From an uncultured Eggerthellaceae bacterium (lineage in GTDB: Bacteria > Actinomycetota > Coriobacteriia > Coriobacteriales > Eggerthellaceae), in assembly GCA_910588985.1 (NCBI GenBank), contig CAJURO010000007.1:9506-73505 (forward strand): DNA of 64,000 nucleotides, given 5' to 3'. The position numbers were made by a program, and so were the translations under genes. The notes below the pieces were generated by a model. That model worked only from the letters and a program-made list of their open reading frames with translations. It searched no databases and was not told where the DNA came from. The stretch's first letter is position 1, and every line of letters starts with the position of its first letter. Below are positions 15,920-23,584 of the stretch, one piece after another.

Positions 15920-17152
15920 TTAAGCTTCGATCTTCTTCTCGCCTTTCGGTTTCAGGGACTTGATAAGCACGGCACAGATGCCACCAACGATAGCGATGGG
16001 GACGCAGAATGCTAAGGAAGCCATGTTCCAGCCCAGAGAAACAGCTAAGCTGCCAAACGCCGCAGAGCCGATGCAACCACCGAGGTTCTGGAAGAAGGCA
16101 ACGATGGCCATGCCAAGGCCGACCTTCGAAGGATCCTTCGCATAGAGCGGCACGCTCGAGAAGACGCCAGTCGAGCAGCATGCTGAGCAGAAGCTCATGG
16201 CAATGACGAAGACCCAAACGAGTGGCATGCTGTCACCGAATGCGAAGGTGAGCAGGATGGCGGCACCGAACATGCCGAAGACGATGAAGCCTTTATGGAT
16301 GTTGAACTTATCAGCCACGATGCCCGAGATGGGGCCAAGTGCAAGGACAAGGATGTTCGTGATGCTCGAGATCGTGCCTGAGAGCTGGGTGTCCAGGCTG
16401 TGGACATCAGCGAGATATGACGGATAGAAGCCGCCGATGGCACCAGCGTTGAACACATTCCAACAACCGAATGCCAAGGCGATCATCACGATGCTGAAGA
16501 AGTCAGGCTTCAGCATCATTGGAGCAGTGCCAGCCTCAGCGCTCTCCTGTGGTGCACCTTCTTGTGGAGGCGTGGCATAGACAGCCAGCACGAAGACGAG
16601 AGCGACAGCAGCAAGGATAGCAGAGAGCCACCAGTTCGCGCGCCAGGTGCCACCAAGGGCATAGACCATAGGCGTCACGTTCATGGCCAGCACAACGCCG
16701 GCTGGGAACCAGACGCTCCAGATGCCCATTGCGAGACCTTGCTTGCGAGCGGGGATGATCGATGCGACGGCCGCCGGTCCCACGACCGAGATCAGACCCA
16801 TGCCGATGCCCTCGATGAAGCGCGTGACCAGCATCATGGTCGCATTCGTTGCCAGCGCACCACCTGCAGCACCGACGATCAAGCTGATCGCGGTGATGAC
16901 GAGGCTCTTCTTAGCGCCAAGTTTCGCGAAGATGCCACCTGCTGGGAATGCGAGGACAGCACCGATGAGCGTGAACATCGACATGACCCAGCCAATGTTC
17001 GATTCGGTGAAGCCGAGCTCGGTGGTGAATTCGGTCGTGAACATAGTGGGAGCTTTGAACATTCCGAACGACGTCAGAATTCCCAGGAAGAATACGGAAC
17101 AGAAGATCATCCATCTTCTACTCATGGGGAATTGCGTATCAGTTGTAGACAT
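15920..17152 (-). CDS. MFS transporter of dehydroxylase locus 1
   Basis: A 410-residue major facilitator with about 12 helices. The family loop 2-3 motif appears as GGIFAKLGAKKSLVI, and the helix-4 segment as RFIEGIGMGLISVVGPAA. It is paralogous to the MFS proteins at 42694-43953 and 46341-47594, and all three sit beside molybdenum dehydroxylase genes. It probably imports the aromatic or other organic substrate or exports the product. The ATG at 17152 follows AAGGGG, which can be sequestered by an upstream CTACCCC in the leader. It is transcribed towards the LysR gene, downstream of the luxR-type gene on the same strand. Confidence 0.85.
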   Translation of the reverse strand: MSTTDTQFPMSRRWMIFCSVFFLGILTSFGMFKAPTMFTTEFTTELGFTESNIGWVMSMFTLIGAVLAFPAGGIFAKLGAKKSLVITAISLIVGAAGGALATNATMMLVTRFIEGIGMGLISVVGPAAVASIIPARKQGLAMGIWSVWFPAGVVLAMNVTPMVYALGGTWRANWWLSAILAAVALVFVLAVYATPPQEGAPQESAEAGTAPMMLKPDFFSIVMIALAFGCWNVFNAGAIGGFYPSYLADVHSLDTQLSGTISSITNILVLALGPISGIVADKFNIHKGFIVFGMFGAAILLTFAFGDSMPLVWVFVIAMSFCSACCSTGVFSSVPLYAKDPSKVGLGMAIVAFFQNLGGCIGSAAFGSLAVSLGWNMASLAFCVPIAIVGGICAVLIKSLKPKGEKKIEA

Positions 17153-17154
17153 AT

Positions 17155-17193
17155 CTACCCCTTAATTTCATAAGGTTTACAGACCTGGGGTAG
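17155..17193 (-). promoter_or_regulatory. Leader hairpin covering the MFS ribosome-binding site
   Basis: In the minus-strand mRNA, CUACCCC pairs with GGGGUAG, which overlaps the AAGGGG Shine-Dalgarno 2 bases before the AUG. A smaller AGGU/ACCU pairing can form in the 25-nt interval. Such folding could hold the ribosome site closed. Confidence 0.4.
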
Positions 17194-17316
17194 GTAACGG
17201 ATGTTGCATTGACATGTGGCGAATGCTCAATGCTCTTTTATTGTGACTTGGCAATTCCCATAGTAGTAGATAAGGACTTGAAGAAACATCGCGTGCAAAA
17301 CCTGAGATAGCTCTTC

Positions 17317-18849
17317 CTAAGGTTCATTCACGATCTCAATCGTCGTACCTGAAGGTTGATTTTCTCGGTTGCGCTCCTCCTCGGCGTCAAGGATATCAAG
17401 CAAGTCTTGGAGCGAGTGAACATCCATCTTCTTATATATGTTGTAGATGTGTGTCTTCACGGTATGGTTCGAGATGACAAGGGCCTTCTGTATGAACTCG
17501 GCATTGCGTCCACGCGAAAGGAGCTCGAAAACCTCGATCTCACGCGGGGTCAGCGCATATCGGACGCTGAGCACATGGATCACATCTTCGGCATCGATGA
17601 CCTCCGCGGCTTCCGCTTCGATCTCTTCTGCAACAGGGTGCTTTGGCTTGTAGTATGCGGCTTCCCAAGGAGGGCGGTCTGTGGTCAGAAAGACTGTGAT
17701 GGCGAAGAGCGCGAACACGCTCAGACATGAAATGGCAAAGGGAAGGATATGCGTATCTCCAAATTGCGCCCAAAGTGCCTGGCCTGCGATGATGCCGACC
17801 GCGAACATGGAGTACTCGAAAGCCTGGTTCTTTCCGAAGGCGATCGTGGCATTGAGGTTGAACGTACGGCAAAGATCGATGATGAAGATGAGCGTAAGGA
17901 TGAAGTAGAAAATGAAGCCCGTCATGATGAGGAATGCGGCAAGCTGTGCGAGGATGGGCTCGTAGAACGACAGGAGCATGATGCCTGCAACATACATCAT
18001 AAGAGAGACGCTGATGACCATGCCGAGATTAGGCAAAGCGCGCGCTCGTGCATAGATGACAAGAAGAACGATGCCAGCAAGGCCCGCTCCTAAGATCGTG
18101 ATGGGGTCAGCAGCTGGCATCAAGGTGCGCTCTGGTGAGCTGCATCCTTGCACTGCTCCGAAGAAGAGCGACATGGTCATCAGCTGCGCTGTGGTCTTCC
18201 AGTACGGCTTTCGAGCAGAATCCCAGTCGGGAATGCCTGAGCCAAGGCCGAGCGGATCATTCTTCCTGAGCGGAATATCCCGCGTTGTGCAAACAAGAAG
18301 GGTTCCAGAAGCGAGGGGTAGCGCGATCAAGACGATAGCAGAGACTTCGACGGTCAGGTGATAAGTGAAGAAGCAGATGAGCGATGCAAGCACAGCGGAT
18401 AGGCCGAGGTTCTTGCCAGAATAGTTCTCTGCGGTCTCGGTATAGAAGCGAAGCCAGAACAGCATGAGGATAGCTTCAGAGGCTCCGATCAAAACGACTG
18501 CGAGCACCGACCAAATGACCCCGAGCGCAGAGCCCGCGACAAGGGCGATGCTGCCAACGGTACCTACGCCCATTGCGGAGAAGGAGAGGGTATGCGAGGG
18601 AATGCTGTCACGCTGGGGCAGATTGGACATAAGGTATCCGAAAAGACCGAAGAAGATGCAGAGCGACAGATTCAAGACGATCTGCCTGATAAGGGCGAAT
18701 TCGCTTGGGAAGACATCAGCGGTCGTTGGGAACGAGAAATACAGGATGAGAAAGTGCCATCCGAGCAGCACACCGAACCCAGCCAATCCGATCGTTGGGC
18801 TAAAGTGTCGCGGCGATCTTTCTTGTTCCATGGTCGTCGCTTCGTGCAT
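17317..18849 (-). CDS. LuxR-type regulator with N-terminal 12-helix membrane domain (locus 1)
   Basis: A 510-residue protein. Residues about 20-410 hold roughly 12 hydrophobic segments resembling a transporter-like sensor, and the last 65 residues form a LuxR/GerE helix-turn-helix (LTPREIEVFELLSRGRN, then SNHTVKTHIYNIYKKMDVHS). This architecture is expanded in Eggerthellaceae, where such regulators control neighbouring oxidoreductase genes in response to substrate. ATG 18849 is chosen because GGGGAG lies 8 bases upstream. ATG 18855 is too close to it. It is divergent from the dehydroxylase genes across a 327-bp region and upstream of the MFS gene, so it is the obvious regulator of this locus. 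Confidence 0.88.
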   Translation of the reverse strand: MHEATTMEQERSPRHFSPTIGLAGFGVLLGWHFLILYFSFPTTADVFPSEFALIRQIVLNLSLCIFFGLFGYLMSNLPQRDSIPSHTLSFSAMGVGTVGSIALVAGSALGVIWSVLAVVLIGASEAILMLFWLRFYTETAENYSGKNLGLSAVLASLICFFTYHLTVEVSAIVLIALPLASGTLLVCTTRDIPLRKNDPLGLGSGIPDWDSARKPYWKTTAQLMTMSLFFGAVQGCSSPERTLMPAADPITILGAGLAGIVLLVIYARARALPNLGMVISVSLMMYVAGIMLLSFYEPILAQLAAFLIMTGFIFYFILTLIFIIDLCRTFNLNATIAFGKNQAFEYSMFAVGIIAGQALWAQFGDTHILPFAISCLSVFALFAITVFLTTDRPPWEAAYYKPKHPVAEEIEAEAAEVIDAEDVIHVLSVRYALTPREIEVFELLSRGRNAEFIQKALVISNHTVKTHIYNIYKKMDVHSLQDLLDILDAEEERNRENQPSGTTIEIVNEP

Positions 18850-19176
18850 CCTCATCTCTCCCCTCGTGCTGGCTTGCGCTGCCCTCATCGGCGAAGGCCT
18901 ACACATAATCCCAGTTCAACGCTTTGACCATTACTCGCCTCATACTCTCAACCATAGACCTGATAGGAAGGTTGAGATTCCCCTCGAAGCGAAAATCAGT
19001 CACCACATGCGATTGTCAGAGCCTTTACAACATATTACTGTCGAATCAAGCTTCGACTTGGCAAGAAGTGGATTGTACGTGGGGTTAATAACGGAATGTA
19101 CTTCAAGAGAGGGAGGATTGCAAGTCTTTGTGGCGTGATTGTATGAGGGAACTAGTACGTAAGAGAAGGAGTCAGG
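18850..19176. promoter_or_regulatory. Divergent promoter region of dehydroxylase locus 1
   Basis: 327 bp without a gene, between the membrane LuxR gene and the catalytic subunit. Two dyads stand out: CTCAACC (18947-18953) with GGTTGAG (18970-18976), and GTCGAA (19040-19045) with TTCGAC (19052-19057). A possible promoter is TTGTCA at 19014, 17 bp, then TACTGT. These are candidate LuxR sites, but no site is shared convincingly with the other loci. Confidence 0.4.
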
Positions 19177-21747
19177 ATGTCAAACGATGTGAAGACAGTA
19201 TATAAGTCACTTGGCTTGTGCGGCTTCGGACTCGGTTCGAATTCGGCGGCTGTCGACGTTAAGGATGGAAAGATCCTTCGTATCCGTCCTATGCACTATG
19301 ATGACGCTTATGACATCAAGGATATGCGCCCTTGGCGCATCGAGGTGAACGGGGCTGTGCTCGAGCCCAAGGACAAGACGATGCCCACCCCGTTGCAGTA
19401 CGCTTACAAGAAGCGCGTGTATTCGAAGAATCGCGTTCCTTATCCGCTGATCCGCGTGGACTGGGATCCGAATGGCGAACGCCACCCAGAGACGCGTGGT
19501 ATCTCGAAGTACCGCCGCATCTCTTGGGATGAGGCAACAGATATCATCGCCTCCGAGCTTAAGCGCATTCATAAGGAATATGGCCCCCTGGCTGTGCTTG
19601 CACAGGTTGATGGTCATGGTGAGTCCAAGATCATCCATGCTGCTCATGGGTGCCCTGGCAAGCTTCTTGACCTCATGGGTGGCTATACGCTTCAGGCTCG
19701 CCAGCCTGACAGCTGGGAAGGCTGGACATGGGGTGCTAAGCACATCTGGGGCATGGATCCTGTTGGCAAGCAGGGTCATGTGCAGAATCTCTTCCAGGAT
19801 ATCGCCGAGAACGGGGACGCGGTTCTCTATTGGGGCGCTGACCCTGAGACCACTCCGTGGGGCTGGGGCGGCATGCAGCCAGGACGTCTTGTTCGTTGGC
19901 TTCATGATGTCGGCCTGAAGTCCATCTTCATCTCACCTGACCTCAACTACACGGGCGCTGCCCATGAGGGCAAGTGGATCCCCATCCTGCCGAACACCGA
20001 TGCGGCCCTGCATTGCGCTCTGGCTTATGTGTGGATCAAGGAAGATACCTACGACAAGGACTATATCGCCACGCACTCCGTTGGCTTCGACGATTTCAAG
20101 GATTACATCCTTGGTGTCGAGGACGGCGTGCCGAAGACACCGAAGTGGGCAGCTCCCATCACGGGCATCCCTGAGCGCCAGATCAAGGCTCTTGCTCGCT
20201 ACTGGGCAACGCATTCTGTTTCGATCGCACACTGTGCTGGTGGTGGCCTGATCCGTGCTGCGTATTCAAGCGAGCCTGCTCGCTTGGAGGTTGCACTGCT
20301 TGCTATGCAAGGGCTTGGCAAGCCAGGCGCTGGCCAGATCAACTTCATGGACTGGGGCCTGTTCGGAATCGATGAGATCTACCCACTGCCTCGTTCAGCA
20401 TGTCAGCCCGATCTTTCCTCTATCTACAACGGTTGGGCCATGCTCACCTATCCAGTGAACTTCATCCCGAAGACCCTCATCCCTGAGGCCATCATGAACC
20501 CGCCTGTGAAATGGCGTGGCGGTCACGTCATCGCTGGCCTTCCAGCTGAAGACCAGGTTGTTGAGTGGGACTTCCCGCATGAAGGCGACTATGAGCTTCA
20601 CATGATCTGGACCGACAGCCCCTGCTGGCAGACATGCTGGAATGGTGGCTTCGAGATGCAGCGCGCTCTGCAGCATCCCAACCTTGAGTTCATCCTTGCC
20701 CAGCATCCATGGCTTGAGAATGACTGCCTGTTCGCCGACATCATCCTGCCGACGACCACCAAGCTTGAAGTTCGCGATATCTCTGCTGACCTCTTCAGCG
20801 GCCAATACAACATGCTCATCCATGAGGAGCAGGCTATCCCTCATGTGGGCGAGTCCCTCTCTGACTTCGAAGCCGTTGGCGAAGTTGCCAAGAAGCTCGG
20901 CTTGTATGAAGCATACGTCGGAGGTACCGAGGACGAGCTCATCAGGAAGGGCTTCGACAACTCTGGCGTTCAGGACATGGTCTCTTATGAGGAGTTCATG
21001 GAGAAGGGATACTATGTCGTCCCGACTGCAGAGGATTGGGAGAACGATCCTCGTGGCATGCGCCCGTTCTATGATGATCCCGAGGGCAACCCACTGATCA
21101 CTCCAACAGGGCTCATCGAATTCAAGTCCACCTTGCTCGATCAGTTCTTCCCCGATGACGAGGAGCGCCCGCCCGTACCGCACTTCGTGCCTTATGGCGA
21201 ATCCCACTCCGAGAGCTTGCTGCATCCGCGTGCTCAAGAGTACCCGTTCCTGCTCATCACGAATCATCCGCGTTGGCGCGTTCATGCTCAGAACGACGAC
21301 AACACCTGGTGTCGCGAGATCGAGACCTGCAAAGTTCAAGGCCCTGATGGCTACATGTATGAGCCTATTTGGGTCAACCCGAAGGATGCTGTCGTGCTTG
21401 GCGTTGAGGACGGCGACATCGTGAAGATGTACAACGAACGTGGCGCGGTCCTTGGTGGCGTGCGTCTCTCTGAGCGTGTCATCCCGCATGCGATCTACCA
21501 GGATCATGGTGTTCGTGTTGACAACATCGTCCTTGGCGAATTCGATCGCGCTGGCGCGAACAATTTGATCTGTCCGTCGAACACCACCTCTAAGAATGCT
21601 CCTGGTGAGGTCACCAACAGCTTCCTCGTGAATCTCGAGAAGGTGGATGTGTTCGAGCTTGCTAAGCAGTATCCTGAGGCATTCGATCATGCCTATGAGG
21701 CCGAAACTGGTCAGATCGCTCTCGACAAGATCGTGGAAGGGGCATAG
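19177..21747 (+). CDS. Molybdopterin oxidoreductase, pyrogallol transhydroxylase/catechol dehydroxylase large subunit (locus 1)
   Basis: An 856-residue DMSO-reductase-family protein closest in layout to the large subunit of pyrogallol-phloroglucinol transhydroxylase (AthL). It lacks the N-terminal Cys motif for an Fe-S cluster and has no Tat signal, so it is cytosolic. His147 in VDGHGES and Asp178-Ser179-Trp180 in RQPDSWEGW match the AthL active-site His, Asp and Mo-proximal Ser-Trp in spacing (recalled as His144, Asp174, Ser175). Tyr402 is a candidate for the AthL catalytic Tyr. Catechol dehydroxylases of gut Eggerthellaceae belong to the same family. AGAAGGAG precedes the ATG, and the small-subunit gene follows after 5 bp. 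Whether it removes or transfers a hydroxyl group cannot be read from sequence. Confidence 0.85.
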   Translation: MSNDVKTVYKSLGLCGFGLGSNSAAVDVKDGKILRIRPMHYDDAYDIKDMRPWRIEVNGAVLEPKDKTMPTPLQYAYKKRVYSKNRVPYPLIRVDWDPNGERHPETRGISKYRRISWDEATDIIASELKRIHKEYGPLAVLAQVDGHGESKIIHAAHGCPGKLLDLMGGYTLQARQPDSWEGWTWGAKHIWGMDPVGKQGHVQNLFQDIAENGDAVLYWGADPETTPWGWGGMQPGRLVRWLHDVGLKSIFISPDLNYTGAAHEGKWIPILPNTDAALHCALAYVWIKEDTYDKDYIATHSVGFDDFKDYILGVEDGVPKTPKWAAPITGIPERQIKALARYWATHSVSIAHCAGGGLIRAAYSSEPARLEVALLAMQGLGKPGAGQINFMDWGLFGIDEIYPLPRSACQPDLSSIYNGWAMLTYPVNFIPKTLIPEAIMNPPVKWRGGHVIAGLPAEDQVVEWDFPHEGDYELHMIWTDSPCWQTCWNGGFEMQRALQHPNLEFILAQHPWLENDCLFADIILPTTTKLEVRDISADLFSGQYNMLIHEEQAIPHVGESLSDFEAVGEVAKKLGLYEAYVGGTEDELIRKGFDNSGVQDMVSYEEFMEKGYYVVPTAEDWENDPRGMRPFYDDPEGNPLITPTGLIEFKSTLLDQFFPDDEERPPVPHFVPYGESHSESLLHPRAQEYPFLLITNHPRWRVHAQNDDNTWCREIETCKVQGPDGYMYEPIWVNPKDAVVLGVEDGDIVKMYNERGAVLGGVRLSERVIPHAIYQDHGVRVDNIVLGEFDRAGANNLICPSNTTSKNAPGEVTNSFLVNLEKVDVFELAKQYPEAFDHAYEAETGQIALDKIVEGA

Positions 21748-21752
21748 GAGAT

Positions 21753-22574
21753 ATGAAGACCTTTATTGTTGATCTCGATCGCTGCATCGGTTGCCATAAC
21801 TGCCAGCTCGTGTGCAAGGACGAGCATTGTGATAACGACTGGATGCCCTATGCGGCGCCTCAGCCTGATACCGGTCAGTTCTGGATGAAGGTAGAGGAAG
21901 AAGAGCGTGGCCAGACCCCTAAGGTTCGCGTTGCCTACACGCCGATCTTCTGCCAGCATTGCGAGGACGCTCCTTGCATGAAGGCTGCAAAGGATGGTGC
22001 TGTCTATCGTCGTGACGATGGCTTGGTCGTTATCGATCCCGTCAAGGCAAAGGGCCAGACAGCGATCAAGGATGCGTGCCCGTATGGTGTGGTCTATTGG
22101 AACGAAGAGCTTTCCATTCCTCAGAAGTGCACAGGTTGCGCTCATCTTCTCGATGATGGCTGGACCATACCGCGCTGCGTTGATGCATGCGCTCATGATG
22201 CTCTTATCTTCGGCGAAGAAGAGGATCTCAAGGACATGCTTGCGAAGGCGGAAGATCTCAAGCCGAATCTTGACACCAAGCCACGCGTGCATTATCTGAA
22301 CATCCCTAAGCGCTTCCTCGCTGGTGAGGTTGCAGACCTTGAGGACGAAGAGGTTCTGATCGGGGCAGAGGTTACCATCACCGATCTTGCGAGTGGTAAG
22401 ACCTACACTCAGAAGACGGACGAATTCGGTGATTTCTGGTTCTGGCAGATCGAGCCATCTGACTACTCGATCGATGTGACCTACGACGGATACATGCCGC
22501 GTCATGTCGTTGATTTCATCTCGACGAAGGATAAGGATCTCAACGCGGGCACGATTGCCATGTACAAGGCGTAA
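21753..22574 (+). CDS. Fe-S electron-transfer small subunit of dehydroxylase locus 1 (AthS-like, three clusters)
   Basis: A 273-residue partner of the preceding gene. The N-terminal part is a ferredoxin of the DmsB type: CIGCHNCQLVC, CQHCEDAPC, a lone DACPYG and CTGC...RCVDAC. The fourth Cys of motif 2 and the first three of motif 3 are all missing. These four together would bind one cluster, so three [4Fe-4S] clusters are predicted, as in AthS. The C-terminal part (about 195-273) is a Cna-B/transthyretin-like beta domain (EVTITDLASGKTYTQKTDEF), also present in AthS. The length matches AthS (about 274). GGAGAT precedes the ATG. Confidence 0.87.
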   Translation: MKTFIVDLDRCIGCHNCQLVCKDEHCDNDWMPYAAPQPDTGQFWMKVEEEERGQTPKVRVAYTPIFCQHCEDAPCMKAAKDGAVYRRDDGLVVIDPVKAKGQTAIKDACPYGVVYWNEELSIPQKCTGCAHLLDDGWTIPRCVDACAHDALIFGEEEDLKDMLAKAEDLKPNLDTKPRVHYLNIPKRFLAGEVADLEDEEVLIGAEVTITDLASGKTYTQKTDEFGDFWFWQIEPSDYSIDVTYDGYMPRHVVDFISTKDKDLNAGTIAMYKA

Positions 22575-22600
22575 GATTAAAACGGATCCCCTTGATCCAC

Positions 22601-22633
22601 GGATGCGATCCCTTCCCCCGAGGGGTCGCATCC
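22601..22633 (+). terminator. Hairpin between small subunit and VOC gene
   Basis: GGATGCGATCCC (22601-22612) pairs with GGGGTCGCATCC (22622-22633), one G-T wobble, 9-nt loop. No T-run follows. It may reduce read-through or stabilise the upstream mRNA. Confidence 0.5.
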
Positions 22634-22661
22634 ACTCTTCAAGAGCGAAGGAGGGATGACT

Positions 22662-23126
22662 ATGAAGATAGCTCCCCATCATATTGGTGCTTATTGCAAC
22701 AACATCGACGAATCAATTGGCTTCTACACCGATGTGCTTGGATTCAGGCATCTGTTCTCGACCGAGACCATGGAAGGCGACAAGCCTCTTAAGATGGCTT
22801 GGGTCAAGAGCGATGACGGTGTGATCATCGAGCTTCTTGAGCAGGAGGACAAATCCACCATCGAGGCAGCGCAGAAGTGCCTCAACCACTTCGCAGTCCG
22901 CGTCCAGGATATGGATGAGATCGTCTCGCGGCTCAACGAGAAGGGCATTGCCATAGAGGCAGGACCCTTCGATGCTCTCTGTCCGTTCGACCGACCCCTC
23001 GGCGCGGCTGACGATGATGTGTTCACGGTATACGGAGACGGTGGTGCCAAGCTGAAGATCATGTTCTTCCGTGGCCCTGGTGGTGAGCGCATCGAAGCCG
23101 TACAGGACAACATTGGAGCGCTTTGA
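22662..23126 (+). CDS. VOC-superfamily (glyoxalase/dioxygenase-fold) protein
   Basis: A 154-residue vicinal-oxygen-chelate fold protein made of two beta-alpha-beta-beta-beta modules. It starts HHIGAYCNNIDESIGFYTDVLGF (in two overlapping pieces) and continues with the second module from LNHFAVRVQDMDEIVSRLNEKG. Candidate metal ligands are the early His, Glu of VIIELLEQED, His of LNHFAV and the late FFRGPGGERIE. ATG 22662 lies 6 bases after AAGGAGGG. ATG 22656 is too close to it. It follows the dehydroxylase genes on the same strand, so it may process the aromatic product or detoxify a by-product. An oxygen-dependent dioxygenase role would be odd in an anaerobe. Confidence 0.85.
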   Translation: MKIAPHHIGAYCNNIDESIGFYTDVLGFRHLFSTETMEGDKPLKMAWVKSDDGVIIELLEQEDKSTIEAAQKCLNHFAVRVQDMDEIVSRLNEKGIAIEAGPFDALCPFDRPLGAADDDVFTVYGDGGAKLKIMFFRGPGGERIEAVQDNIGAL

Positions 23127-23150
23127 TCTGCTCCGACTCTTTCAAGCACG

Positions 23151-23181
23151 AAAGAATGGCTCCTTCGGGAGCCTTTCTTTT
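23151..23181 (+). terminator. Intrinsic terminator after the VOC gene
   Basis: GGCTCC-TTCG-GGAGCC (23158-23173) is followed by TTTCTTTT and preceded by AAAGAA. A classic terminator ending locus 1. Confidence 0.85.
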
Positions 23182-23350
23182 AGCTCTGTTAACCCAGAAT
23201 GGATATATGAAAGGTTGTCATATAGTGGTGAAAGGCTCGCCGCGTCATCGCTTCGAGACATAAGTCTCTCAGCTCCTTTGGCTTACCTCGCTTTCATCCA
23301 CCACATGACAACCATAAACAGCAAGTTCTCCAACTTCGATTAACAGAGCT
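23182..23350 (-). repeat. Covarying hairpin element, copy B
   Basis: Copy B, 169 bp, with the inferred sense on the minus strand. The outer borders AGCTCTGTTAA (23182-23192) and TTAACAGAGCT (23340-23350) are perfect inverted repeats. The inner arms (23213-23221 and 23305-23313) read GGTTGTCAT and ATGACAACC, so the second pair is G-C where copy A has A-T. The 55-nt core differs from copy A at only two positions. On its sense strand it lies directly 3' of the YolD-like gene. Confidence 0.88.
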
Positions 23351-23356
23351 TCCTTT

Positions 23357-23584
23357 TTAGCAGCCTTCTTCCAGCTTGGAGAAATCTTTGAGTGCGTTTC
23401 GCTCCTCCATGCTCTTTGCTACAAGCTCTTCATAACCGCGTAGGGCAGCGAACGGCTTGAACTGCTTCGCGCGGTCAGGGTGTGGCTTGCCGAGGATATA
23501 CCGCTCGGGATGAGCATTTTCCTTCGCCTGGCCGATCAGATACTCATAGGCTTCGTTCTTGCTGTACGGTTCTGGCTCATTCAT
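23357..23584 (-). CDS. YolD-like protein
   Basis: A 75-residue protein with the YolD-like hallmark PDRAKQFKPFAALRGYEEL (about residues 36-54). YolD-like proteins are typically encoded beside Y-family polymerases of the UvrX/YqjW type and are thought to act as UmuD-like partners. Here its ATG overlaps the TGA of the polymerase gene and lies behind AGGAGGACACC, so the two are cotranslated. The only gene downstream on this strand is repeat copy B. Confidence 0.82.
   Translation of the reverse strand: MNEPEPYSKNEAYEYLIGQAKENAHPERYILGKPHPDRAKQFKPFAALRGYEELVAKSMEERNALKDFSKLEEGC

Noticed and set aside
19030..19060. Shared operator between loci 1 and 3 (CGAA...GCTT in both upstream regions)
   Set aside because: The match is short, with different spacing and symmetry, and could occur by chance.
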